Assembly: GCA_905201565.1 (NCBI GenBank)
Contig: CAJKOS010000038.1
Coordinates: 1-12,920, forward strand
DNA from: an uncultured Erysipelotrichaceae bacterium
GTDB taxonomy: Bacteria; Bacillota_I; Bacilli_A; Erysipelotrichales; Erysipelotrichaceae
Direction: 5' to 3'
Length of the DNA: 12,920 nucleotides
The notes below the pieces were generated by a model, which was not told the DNA's origin, made no database searches, and worked only from the letters and a program-made list of their open reading frames with translations. Of the stretch, positions 5,865-12,920 are shown piece by piece. The first letter of the stretch is position 1. The number at the start of each line of letters is the position of its first letter. Both the position numbers and the translations under genes were made by a program.

Positions 5865-6953
5865 ATGACCAATATCCAGGTACCTTCCGGACTGCGGGAT
5901 TTTGCCGGTAGAGAAGAGATGGCAAGACAGAACATCGTCAACAGGCTGCAGAATCTTTTCGCCCATTATGGATACAAAAGAATCAGTACCCCAGCCATCG
6001 AGTACTACAGCACATACCAGCTTGGCTATAGAGATGCGGAAGATGAGGTGTTCTACAAATTCTTTGATGGAGATGGCCGCATCCTTGCCTTGCGTTCAGA
6101 TATGACCATTCCCATTGCCCGCTATGCTTCTGCACTTTCTGTTGCGGATGCACCATACCGGTTTACCTATGGGGAAGATGTATACAAGGTCAATGCCTCA
6201 TTTGCCGGAAGGCGCAATGAAGTGACAGATTGCGGCATAGAGCGGATCGGTGGCGAGGATGGTGACATCGAAGTGTTATGGCTTGCCGCAAAGGTGATGG
6301 AGATGATCGGTGGCGAAAACTATGTCCTTGAAATGGGCAGTGCACCACTGTTTCATAAAGCTGCAGAGCTTGCCGGATTAAATCAGAAACAAAGGAAAGT
6401 GCTTGCCGATCTCACCGATCGCAAGTCGATGGCTGACCTCAACAGTTTTCTTGAAAGCAATGTCAATGATTCCCAGCTGCGCACCTATTTTGAAAATCTT
6501 CCGCTATTGAATGGCGGAGCAGAAGTGCTGCAGGATGTCGCAAAGCTTTCTGGTCAACGCATGATCGAAGATGAGTGTGAATCATTAATGACTTTATATG
6601 AAGGTCTTAAGACACTTGGTGTTAGTGACTGTCTAGCCTTTGATCCAGGCAAGATACCGCATCTTGATTACTATACCGGTATCATCTTTGAAGCCTACCG
6701 GGAAGGGGTAGGACATTCTGTATTGTCAGGTGGCAGATATGATGAACTGCTTGGCAGGTTTGGAAATCCGATGGGAGCTATCGGCTTTGGTGTCAAGATT
6801 GATTATCTGCCCTTGCATGCAGAAGAAGAACATATTGGTACCATCCTTTATCCAAAGGGGCAGGAAGCAGAAGCGCTGAAACTTGCAGAGAAGCTGGAAG
6901 GTTCATATGCCTTGCGGTGCTCGGATGTAGAAGAAATCGAGGTGATACGATGA
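5865..6953 (+). CDS. hisZ: ATP phosphoribosyltransferase regulatory subunit HisZ
   Basis: Catalytically inactive class II aminoacyl-tRNA-synthetase-like protein that joins short HisG to make active, histidine-sensitive ATP phosphoribosyltransferase. Starts PSGLRDFAGREE; motif 2-like ILALRSDMTIPIARYAS at about residues 70-86; motif 3-like SGGRYDELLGRFGNPMGAIGFGVKID (split: SGGRYDELLGRF and GNPMGAIGFGVKID) near 288-315. At 362 residues it is a little short for the family (about 380-400). It could be mistaken for HisRS, but it stops without an anticodon-binding domain and lies directly before hisG. ATG at 5865 follows GAGAGG (5851-5856) by eight bases; upstream in-frame codons fall in the terminator. 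Overlaps hisG by four bases (ATGA). Confidence 0.94.
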   Translation: MTNIQVPSGLRDFAGREEMARQNIVNRLQNLFAHYGYKRISTPAIEYYSTYQLGYRDAEDEVFYKFFDGDGRILALRSDMTIPIARYASALSVADAPYRFTYGEDVYKVNASFAGRRNEVTDCGIERIGGEDGDIEVLWLAAKVMEMIGGENYVLEMGSAPLFHKAAELAGLNQKQRKVLADLTDRKSMADLNSFLESNVNDSQLRTYFENLPLLNGGAEVLQDVAKLSGQRMIEDECESLMTLYEGLKTLGVSDCLAFDPGKIPHLDYYTGIIFEAYREGVGHSVLSGGRYDELLGRFGNPMGAIGFGVKIDYLPLHAEEEHIGTILYPKGQEAEALKLAEKLEGSYALRCSDVEEIEVIR

Positions 6954-7585
6954 CAGTTTCAATTGCGTTGACTAAGGGAAGGCTTGAGAAAAAAGTTGTA
7001 GATTTACTTGCCTCCTGTGGTTATGGTGTAGAACCTCTTGTCAATAAAGGCAGGGAGCTCATCTTTATCGATACAAAGAAAGATATCCGCTACTTCCTTG
7101 TGAAAGCACATGATTGCCTTACCTATGTGAACCATGGTGTTGCGGACATCGGCATTGTGGGCAAGGATACGATCATGGAATATGGTGGCAGTTTCTATGA
7201 AATGCTGGATCTGCATTGCGGGATCTGTAAATTCGTACTAGCCGGCACAAAGGAACATAATCCATCAGAGATGAATGGACATATACGTATCGGCTCCAAG
7301 TACCCCAATGTCACGAAACGGTATTTTGCAAAGATGGGCAAAGATGTTGAAATCATCCGGATTGAAGGTTCTGTGGAACTTTCCCCACTGGTGGGACTAA
7401 CCGAAGGAATAGTGGATATCATGGAGACCGGAACAACACTGAAAGAAAACGGTCTGGTTGTCTATGATGAAGTGGCACCTGTTTCAGCAAGGGCAATTGT
7501 CAATCCGGCAGGATATAAATTGAAAAACAAAGAGGTCATGGCAGTGCTCGATGACCTTGAAAAGGCGGTGAAGAAAGCATGTTAA
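6950..7585 (+). CDS. hisG: ATP phosphoribosyltransferase, short form catalytic subunit
   Basis: First step of histidine synthesis: ATP plus PRPP to phosphoribosyl-ATP. The 211-residue length marks the short form, which lacks the C-terminal histidine-sensing domain and needs HisZ, encoded just upstream. Visible landmarks are the N-terminal ALTKGRLEK, the NHGVADIGIVGKD block (61-73) and the PRPP-binding segment DIMETGTTLKENGL (156-169). The ATG at 6950 is chosen because it overlaps the hisZ stop (ATGA) and gives the standard N-terminus; earlier in-frame codons lie within hisZ. Its stop overlaps the hisD start by seven bases (7579-7585). Uses the HisZ ribosome context, so translation is probably coupled. 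Confidence 0.96.
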   Translation: MTVSIALTKGRLEKKVVDLLASCGYGVEPLVNKGRELIFIDTKKDIRYFLVKAHDCLTYVNHGVADIGIVGKDTIMEYGGSFYEMLDLHCGICKFVLAGTKEHNPSEMNGHIRIGSKYPNVTKRYFAKMGKDVEIIRIEGSVELSPLVGLTEGIVDIMETGTTLKENGLVVYDEVAPVSARAIVNPAGYKLKNKEVMAVLDDLEKAVKKAC

Positions 7586-8859
7586 GGGAAATCAGAAAGA
7601 CAGAGACAAAACAATTGCGGGCATATCTGGACAGCCGCAATACGGATATCAGTAACGATGTGCTGTTGAAGGTAAATGAGATTATCCGTGAAGTGAAGGA
7701 AAATGGGGATAGTGCTCTCATAAAATATACCCTCCAGTTTGATGGTGTACAACTTTCTTCTTTCCGGGTATCACAAGAAGAAATTGATACAGCTGCTTCC
7801 CAATGCAGTCCGGCATTTGTCAAAGCGATGGAAAAGGCAGCAGAGAACATCATTGCCTTCCATGAAAAGCAGAAGGTAAACAGCTATCTGTTTGAGAAAA
7901 AAGATGGTGTCTATATGGGAGAAAGGGTCATACCCCTTGCGGTTGTTGGCATCTATGTGCCAGGAGGACGTGCCCAGTATCCTTCTTCTGTACTCATGAA
8001 TGCACTGCCGGCTAAAATTGCCGGGGTAGAGCGTATTGTCATGGTCACACCACCTTCAAAAGATGGATCGATCCGTCCGGAAATTGCCTTAGCCGCAAAA
8101 CTTGCCGGAATAGATGAAATCTATACGGCAGGTGGGGCGCAGGCAATTGCTGCACTGGCATGCGGGACAGAGTCCATTCCAAAGGTCGATAAGATTACAG
8201 GTCCTGGCAATATCTATGTCGCTGCTGCCAAGAAGCTTGTCTATGGCATATGCGATATTGATATGATCGCCGGACCAAGTGAAATACTTGTCATTGCGGA
8301 TGGGGACGCAGATCCTGTGTATATTGCTGCTGATCTGTTGTCCCAGGCAGAACATGACCCGATGGCTTCTGCTATCTTTCTGACAACTCAAAGGCGTTTA
8401 CTTGATGAAGTGAACAAAGAACTCGACAAACAGCTTGCCGTGCTGCCAAAGAGAGACATCGCTTCAGTTTCTATCCGTGATTATGGAACTGCCATCATCT
8501 GTGATACGGTGGATGAATGCATTGACTTTGCTAATGCCATTGCCCCGGAACATCTTGAGCTCATGATCAAAGAACCGATGACAAAGCTCAACCGTGTGCG
8601 CAATGCCGGTTCTGTATTCCTTGGCTATTACACATGTGAATCCATCGGTGATTATTATGGTGGAACAAACCATGTCCTTCCTACCGGTGGTACAGCGCGC
8701 TTCTCGAGTGCTCTAGGCGTAGATGCTTTTGTCAAACGTTCCTGCTATCTGCACTACAGTGAGGAGGCTTTGCAAAAGGATGGTGAAAACATCATCGTTC
8801 TGGCAGAGGAAGAAGATCTATCAGGACATGCAAATGCAGTCAGGGTGAGAATGTTATGA
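7579..8859 (+). CDS. hisD: Histidinol dehydrogenase
   Basis: Last two oxidation steps of the pathway, histidinol to histidine with two NAD+. The 426 residues are full length. Zinc ligand positions are present by comparison with the E. coli enzyme: Q256 and H259 (SQAEHDP), D358 (IGDYYGGTNH) and H417 (LSGHANA). The catalytic Glu-His pair is E324-H325 (PEHLELM). The conserved KITGPGNIYVAAAKKLVYG (205-223) and MIAGPSEILVIAD (229-241) blocks are intact. Starts inside the hisG end and overlaps hisC by four bases (ATGA), so it is internal to a coupled operon. Nothing unusual. Confidence 0.97.
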   Translation: MLREIRKTETKQLRAYLDSRNTDISNDVLLKVNEIIREVKENGDSALIKYTLQFDGVQLSSFRVSQEEIDTAASQCSPAFVKAMEKAAENIIAFHEKQKVNSYLFEKKDGVYMGERVIPLAVVGIYVPGGRAQYPSSVLMNALPAKIAGVERIVMVTPPSKDGSIRPEIALAAKLAGIDEIYTAGGAQAIAALACGTESIPKVDKITGPGNIYVAAAKKLVYGICDIDMIAGPSEILVIADGDADPVYIAADLLSQAEHDPMASAIFLTTQRRLLDEVNKELDKQLAVLPKRDIASVSIRDYGTAIICDTVDECIDFANAIAPEHLELMIKEPMTKLNRVRNAGSVFLGYYTCESIGDYYGGTNHVLPTGGTARFSSALGVDAFVKRSCYLHYSEEALQKDGENIIVLAEEEDLSGHANAVRVRML

Positions 8860-9863
8860 AGTATGAAACAAGAACAGTTGGCAGAATCATGTTGAATGCC
8901 AATGAACTGCCATACAATCTTTCCGAATCAATTATGCAGGAAGTGAAGGATGCATTAGATGACATTGCCTTCAACCGTTATCCGGATGAAAAGGAAACAG
9001 AACTGTTAGAAACATACGGGAAACATATTGGCATTGACTCTGCCTGTCTTCTTGCCGGCAACGGCAGTGATCAGATGCTTGGGTATCTGATCGGTACGTT
9101 TCTTGGTCATGACAAGACATTATTTACAAATGATCCGGATTTTTCGATGTATGACTACTATGCCGCAAGCTATGAGACAACGGTGAAGAAATACAAAAGC
9201 GATACATATTCTGTTGATGAATTCATCGCCATGGCAAAGCAGGAAAATGCGGATATGATCCTTTTCTCCAATCCGCATAATCCAACCGGAAGATGTCTTT
9301 CCATCCAAGAGATAGAAAAGATTGTCAATTCATTTGAAATACCGGTTGTAGTGGATGAGGCATATATCGAATTTGCGGATGAACAGTCTGCTGTTACGTT
9401 AATTGATACATACGAGAATCTCTTTGTCACCCGTACACTTTCCAAGGCATATGGTCTTGCCGGACTCAGGGTTGGTTTTCTGATCGGTAATGCGTCCAGG
9501 ATGAAACTGCTGAAGGAGAACTTTGTGCCATACGCATTGAATGCTTTAAGCATGCGCATTGCATGCATCGTCCTGCAGTATGCAGAAGCGTATGAAGGTG
9601 TTATCGAAGAGATAAAGAAGGAAAGAGAGCGGGTATACCATGTCCTTGAAAAGATACAGGGTGTGCAGGTTCTTCCCTCAAAGACGAATTTCCTCTATTG
9701 TCAGTTGGATGATAAGGAGAGGTTATTGAAGAAGTTTGCGGAAAGGGGAATTGTATTACGCAATTATAATGATGCATCTTCCTTCCGTATCACCATTGGT
9801 TCAAAAGCGGATAATGATGAGGTGATTGCAGTGCTTGAGGCATATAGCAGGGAGGTTATGTGA
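8856..9863 (+). CDS. hisC: Histidinol-phosphate aminotransferase
   Basis: PLP-dependent transfer of an amino group from glutamate to imidazole-acetol phosphate. The 335-residue fold-type I enzyme has the substrate/PLP segment NPHNPTG (139-145), DEAYIEF with Asp167 and Tyr170, and the Schiff-base lysine K197 in TRTLSKAYGLAGLRVG, with the phosphate-binding arginine R205. Length is near the lower end of the family. Start overlaps the hisD stop (ATGA) and gives the expected short N-terminus leading to LNANELPYNL. Placing hisC between hisD and hisB is common in Bacillota his operons. Confidence 0.96.
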   Translation: MKYETRTVGRIMLNANELPYNLSESIMQEVKDALDDIAFNRYPDEKETELLETYGKHIGIDSACLLAGNGSDQMLGYLIGTFLGHDKTLFTNDPDFSMYDYYAASYETTVKKYKSDTYSVDEFIAMAKQENADMILFSNPHNPTGRCLSIQEIEKIVNSFEIPVVVDEAYIEFADEQSAVTLIDTYENLFVTRTLSKAYGLAGLRVGFLIGNASRMKLLKENFVPYALNALSMRIACIVLQYAEAYEGVIEEIKKERERVYHVLEKIQGVQVLPSKTNFLYCQLDDKERLLKKFAERGIVLRNYNDASSFRITIGSKADNDEVIAVLEAYSREVM

Positions 9864-10441
9864 TGAGAGAGAGCGAAGTGAAGCGTGTCACAAATGAAAC
9901 GGATATCAGCTGTTATGTTCTGCTGGACAGCAGTTTGAAATGTGAAATTGATACAGGAATTGGTTTCTTTGACCATATGCTGCAGCTGATGGCTAAACAC
10001 GGCAGGATGTATATGAACCTCAAAGCACATGGTGACCTTCAGGTAGATGATCATCATACGATTGAAGATTGCGGCATAGTGCTTGGCAAGGCTTTTGACA
10101 AACTGCTAGGCGATAAGGGAAACATTGCCCGGTATGGTACATTCTTCTGTCCGATGGATGAGGCTCTTGCAATGGTTTCTATCGATATTTCCGGACGGCC
10201 ATATCTTGTCTATGATGTGGATGTTGAAAGGGAAAAGGTCGGCGACATGGCGGTGGAAATGGCAAAGGAATTCTTCTATGCCTTTGCGATCCATGCCGGG
10301 ATGACCATTCATGTAAGACTTCTCTATGGCAGTAATGCACATCATTGCCTCGAAGCGATATTTAAAGCCTTTGGCCATGCGCTAAAAGAAGCTGTGAAAG
10401 AAAGTGAAGATGGGGTACTTTCGACAAAGGGGGTACTATGA
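9863..10441 (+). CDS. hisB: Imidazoleglycerol-phosphate dehydratase
   Basis: Removes water from imidazoleglycerol phosphate to give imidazole-acetol phosphate, using a di-manganese site. The monofunctional 192-residue form is present, without the N-terminal phosphatase found in enterics. Metal-binding histidine motifs are clear: GFFDHMLQLMAKHG (34-47), DDHHTIED (62-69), MTIHVR (147-152) and SNAHHCLEA (157-165). ATG at 9863 is chosen over the GTG at 9860 because GGGAGG ends at 9855, giving seven bases of spacing; it overlaps the hisC stop by one base (TGATG). Histidinol-phosphate phosphatase is not encoded in this window and must come from another gene. Confidence 0.96.
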   Translation: MRESEVKRVTNETDISCYVLLDSSLKCEIDTGIGFFDHMLQLMAKHGRMYMNLKAHGDLQVDDHHTIEDCGIVLGKAFDKLLGDKGNIARYGTFFCPMDEALAMVSIDISGRPYLVYDVDVEREKVGDMAVEMAKEFFYAFAIHAGMTIHVRLLYGSNAHHCLEAIFKAFGHALKEAVKESEDGVLSTKGVL

Positions 10442-11052
10442 TGGTCGGCATTATCGATTATGGTATGGGGAATCTGAGGTCCCTGGAAAATGCATTGGAC
10501 AGAATTGGTGCACCCTATGTCATCAGTGATGATACAGAAGTGTTGCAACAGTGTGACAAACTGATACTGCCTGGGGTTGGGGCCTTTGCGGATGGTATGA
10601 AGAACATGGCTGCAAAAGGACTTTCACAATTTGTGGTAGAGAGTGCAAAGAATAAAAATGTACCTTTGCTTGGGATATGTCTGGGGATGCAGATGCTGTA
10701 TGAAGAGAGTGAAGAAAATGGAAGGAATGCCGGACTATGCTTATTGCATGGGTCGGTGAAGCGCATGCAGGGAAATGTGCGCATTCCATCCATTGGCTGG
10801 AATCTGCTTGAACAAAAGCAATACCATCCTGTCTTTGATCAGCTTTCTCAAAGACCATTTGTGTACTATGTGCACAGTTATTGTGCGATGGATTGTAAAG
10901 AAGAGGAAGTCTATGGCATATCACAGTATGGTGATAATGTAGTGCCAGGATTAGTAGGAAAAGACAATATCCTTGGCTGCCAGTTTCATCCGGAGAAGAG
11001 TTCCCGGGATGGAGAGGCAATTCTCAAATATTTCCTGGAGGTGATGGGATGA
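10441..11052 (+). CDS. hisH: Imidazole glycerol phosphate synthase, glutaminase subunit
   Basis: Class I glutamine amidotransferase that feeds ammonia to HisF in the branch step leading to imidazoleglycerol phosphate and AICAR. The catalytic triad is C80 (GICLGMQ), H183 and E185 (QFHPEKSS), with the oxyanion strand PGVGAF at 44-49 and the N-terminal GIIDYGMGNL. Two adjacent ATGs exist (10438 and 10441). The second is preferred because GGGGG ends at 10433, seven bases before it, while the first would overlap the hisB stop as ATGA; either is plausible. Its obligate partner HisF is cut short in this sequence, so as assembled the glutaminase has no synthase. Confidence 0.95.
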   Translation: MVGIIDYGMGNLRSLENALDRIGAPYVISDDTEVLQQCDKLILPGVGAFADGMKNMAAKGLSQFVVESAKNKNVPLLGICLGMQMLYEESEENGRNAGLCLLHGSVKRMQGNVRIPSIGWNLLEQKQYHPVFDQLSQRPFVYYVHSYCAMDCKEEEVYGISQYGDNVVPGLVGKDNILGCQFHPEKSSRDGEAILKYFLEVMG

Positions 11053-11762
11053 TTATATTACCGGCAATTGATATTTTGAACGGACGTCCGGTGCGCCTTT
11101 ACCAGGGGGATTATGGAAAGGTTTCACAGGTTGCAAAGGATGTGTGCAGTACGGCAAAGCAGTTTGAACGTGATGGTGCATCATGGCTGCATATGGTTGA
11201 CCTTGATGGGGCAAAGTGCGGTAAGCGCATCAATGCGGATGTGATTGTGGAAACAGCAGAGATGACCAGCTTGTCCATTGAAGTGGGAGGTGGTATCCGG
11301 ACGATGGAAGATGTGCGGTATTACCTTGATCATGGTGTACAAAGGGTGATCCTTGGTACAGCTGCGGTGGAAGATGAAATGCTTTTGAAAGAAGCTGTAT
11401 CACAATATGGTGAAAGGATTGCCGTAGGTATCGATGCTAAGGATGGGATGGTCAAAACCGCTGGCTGGCTGCATGATTCCGGACTTGATGCATTTGCTTT
11501 TGCAGAAAAGATGCGTGATCTTGGTGTGCAGACTGTGATTGCAACCGATATTGCAAAGGATGGAACGATGACAGGACCATCATTTGCCATGTATGAACAA
11601 TTATTGAAAATAGAAGGTCTCAATATTATCGCAAGTGGTGGTATCAGCCACATAGAGGATGTAAAGCGCCTTGATGAGATGCATCTATCTGGGGCAATCA
11701 TCGGCAGATCCCTCTATGATGGAGGAATAAACCTTGTGGAAGCACTGGAGGTTACACGATGA
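11049..11762 (+). CDS. hisA: ProFAR isomerase HisA
   Basis: Converts ProFAR to PRFAR, a TIM-barrel Amadori isomerase. The 237 residues are complete. Catalytic D8 lies in LPAIDILNG and D129 in VGIDAKDG. Phosphate-binding loops VGGGIRT (79-85) and ASGGISH (195-201) and [11 protein letters not shown] (215-225) are intact. [12 protein letters not shown] (165-176) is the usual second-half motif. Overlaps the hisH stop (ATGA) and the following hisF start by four bases. Distinguished from HisF by LPAID rather than PCLDVKDG at the start. Confidence 0.96.
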   Translation: MIILPAIDILNGRPVRLYQGDYGKVSQVAKDVCSTAKQFERDGASWLHMVDLDGAKCGKRINADVIVETAEMTSLSIEVGGGIRTMEDVRYYLDHGVQRVILGTAAVEDEMLLKEAVSQYGERIAVGIDAKDGMVKTAGWLHDSGLDAFAFAEKMRDLGVQTVIATDIAKDGTMTGPSFAMYEQLLKIEGLNIIASGGISHIEDVKRLDEMHLSGAIIGRSLYDGGINLVEALEVTR

Positions 11763-11947
11763 TTACAAAACGAATCATTCCCTGCCTGGATGTAAAAGAT
11801 GGCAAAACGGTCAAGGGAATACATTTCAAATTGCTGAAAGAGGTCGGTGATCCGGTGGAGATGAAGCAGGCTATGAAAGACCTGACTTATACCCAGTGCG
11901 AAAATCTGGCACGTGCCATGGCGGACCGTTTGAAGAAAGATCGTTAA
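11759..11947 (+). pseudogene. hisF: Truncated HisF fused in frame to an unrelated 28-residue tail
   Basis: Residues 1-35 are classic HisF (cyclase subunit of imidazole glycerol phosphate synthase): [19 protein letters not shown] with catalytic D11, then GDPVEM. HisF should continue with a YNEEGADELVFLDI-like strand and total about 250 residues. Here, from about codon 35 (11861), it reads [19 protein letters not shown] and ends after 62 residues in LKKDR. The tail resembles nothing in HisF and I do not recognise it; it could be the C-terminus of whatever gene precedes nagB in its source genome. All base-composition and signal changes begin here. No TIM barrel could form, so it is not functional. 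Most likely an assembly join; recombination is the alternative. Confidence 0.88.
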
Positions 11948-11995
11948 AACAGTGAATGAGATAATTTATTAACTAACCTATAAAACAATCGACTT

Positions 11996-12808
11996 ATGAG
12001 ACTTATTATTCAGCCGGACTATCAGTCCGTATCTCAGTGGGCTGCACATTACGTTGCTGCAAAAATAAAAGCTGCCAATCCAACCCCTGAAAAACCGTTT
12101 GTATTGGGTTGTCCTACCGGATCTTCTCCTCTGGGCATGTACAAAGCTTTGATCGATCTGAATAAGAAAGGAATCGTTTCCTTCCAGAATGTGGTAACAT
12201 TCAACATGGACGAATATGTAGGATTGCCGAAAGAACATCCGGAAAGCTATTATTCTTTTATGTGGAATAACTTCTTCAGTCATATTGATATCAAGGCTGA
12301 AAATACGAATATCCTGAATGGCAATGCTCCTGACCTGGATGCAGAATGTGCACGTTACGAAGAAAAGATTAAGTCTTATGGCGGTATCGACTTGTTCATG
12401 GGTGGTATTGGTCCTGATGGACATATCGCTTTCAATGAACCGGGTTCTTCATTGACTTCACGTACTCGTCAGAAAACATTGACTACGGATACAATCATTG
12501 CTAACTCTCGTTTCTTTGACAATGATATCAATAAAGTGCCTAAAACTGCTTTGACAGTAGGCGTGGGTACTGTTCTTTCTGCCAAAGAAGTGATGATTAT
12601 CGTGAATGGACACAACAAGGCCCGTGCACTGTATCATGCCGTAGAAGGTTCTATCACTCAGATGTGGACAATCAGTGCATTGCAGATGCATGAAAAAGGT
12701 ATTATCGTATGTGATGATGCTGCGACTGAAGAATTGAAAGTAGGAACTTACCGTTATTTCAAGGACATTGAAGCTGGTCATTTGGATCCGGAATCTTTGA
12801 TTAAATAA
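11996..12808 (+). CDS. nagB: Glucosamine-6-phosphate deaminase, Bacteroidota type
   Basis: Converts glucosamine 6-phosphate to fructose 6-phosphate and ammonia in amino-sugar use. At 270 residues it is full length and keeps the E. coli catalytic positions exactly: D72 (FNMDEYVG), D141, H143 (GPDGHIAF) and E148 (NEPGS). [16 protein letters not shown] (38-52) binds phosphate. The gene starts without any Shine-Dalgarno sequence; the preceding bases are A/T rich (cctataaaacaatcgactt), as usual in Bacteroidota, whereas every upstream gene here has a purine-rich site or overlap coupling. Codon choice also differs. I recognise the protein as close to Bacteroides NagB, from memory and not from a search. 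Confidence 0.95.
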   Translation: MRLIIQPDYQSVSQWAAHYVAAKIKAANPTPEKPFVLGCPTGSSPLGMYKALIDLNKKGIVSFQNVVTFNMDEYVGLPKEHPESYYSFMWNNFFSHIDIKAENTNILNGNAPDLDAECARYEEKIKSYGGIDLFMGGIGPDGHIAFNEPGSSLTSRTRQKTLTTDTIIANSRFFDNDINKVPKTALTVGVGTVLSAKEVMIIVNGHNKARALYHAVEGSITQMWTISALQMHEKGIIVCDDAATEELKVGTYRYFKDIEAGHLDPESLIK

Positions 12809-12830
12809 TATAGAACAGACTCTATAAATA

Positions 12831-12869
12831 ATGGGCTGCATCAATGTTGAATTGATAGCAGCCCATTTT
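12831..12869 (+). terminator. Terminator of nagB
   Basis: ATGGGCTGC (12831-12839) pairs with GCAGCCCAT (12858-12866), extended inward by ATCAAT (12840-12845) with ATTGAT (12851-12856) around GTTGA, with one bulged A. A short T run follows. Nothing further is recognisable to 12920. Confidence 0.85.
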
Positions 12870-12920
12870 GTAATGAATTCTGTCGAAGAAACTAACTTTC
12901 TTCTAACCAACCTTTTCCCT

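Noticed and set aside
11929..11969. Bacteroidota-type promoter (TTTG ... TAnnTTTG) ahead of nagB
   Set aside because: TTTG (11929-11932) and TAATTTAT (11962-11969) are 29 bases apart and the -7 match is partial, too weak to call.

Overview
Nearly all of this window (1 to about 11860) looks like a low-to-mid G+C Bacillota chromosome. The evidence is strong AGGAGG-type ribosome sites, sigma-A promoters, two T-box leaders, a type B RNase P RNA and GpsB. A gut Erysipelotrichia-like anaerobe is my best guess, but the lineage below phylum is inference. The last kilobase (about 11861-12920) reads differently. It has a Bacteroides-like nagB with no Shine-Dalgarno sequence and different codon use, joined in the middle of hisF. 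The window is therefore probably chimeric, either an assembly join or less likely a real recombination.

Layout. Minus strand 1-1021 is the N-terminal 340 residues of alanyl-tRNA synthetase, behind its own alanine T-box leader and promoter (1045-1293). Divergent from it, 1442-4234 is a three-gene ABC importer (lipoprotein, permease, ATPase) of the TrpXYZ-like/COG2984-COG4120-COG1101 type. It has a good promoter overlaid by a cre-like palindrome, and ends in a bidirectional terminator. Converging on that terminator is an 84-codon stub of a LysR-type regulator. Next, at 4519-4710, is a protein-less element with a 19-bp perfect inverted repeat and a 3' end resembling the right end/omega-RNA of IS200/IS605 (TnpB) elements. 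Then come gpsB and rnpB, with rnpB starting inside the gpsB stop codon.

From 5557 a consensus promoter and a T-box leader with an unusual bulge feed a tightly overlapping histidine operon, hisZ-hisG-hisD-hisC-hisB-hisH-hisA-hisF. Most junctions are ATGA or similar overlaps. HisZ and short-form HisG form the first enzyme, and HisB, HisC and HisD are present. HisH would partner HisF, but HisF is cut after about 35 residues and fused in frame to 28 unrelated residues. hisI/hisE are absent because the his DNA stops there. nagB and its terminator follow.

The observations most worth a second look are the hisF/nagB junction, the solo omega-RNA-like element beside the LysR stub, and the histidine T-box whose UGGA bulge does not match the expected tRNA-His discriminator.
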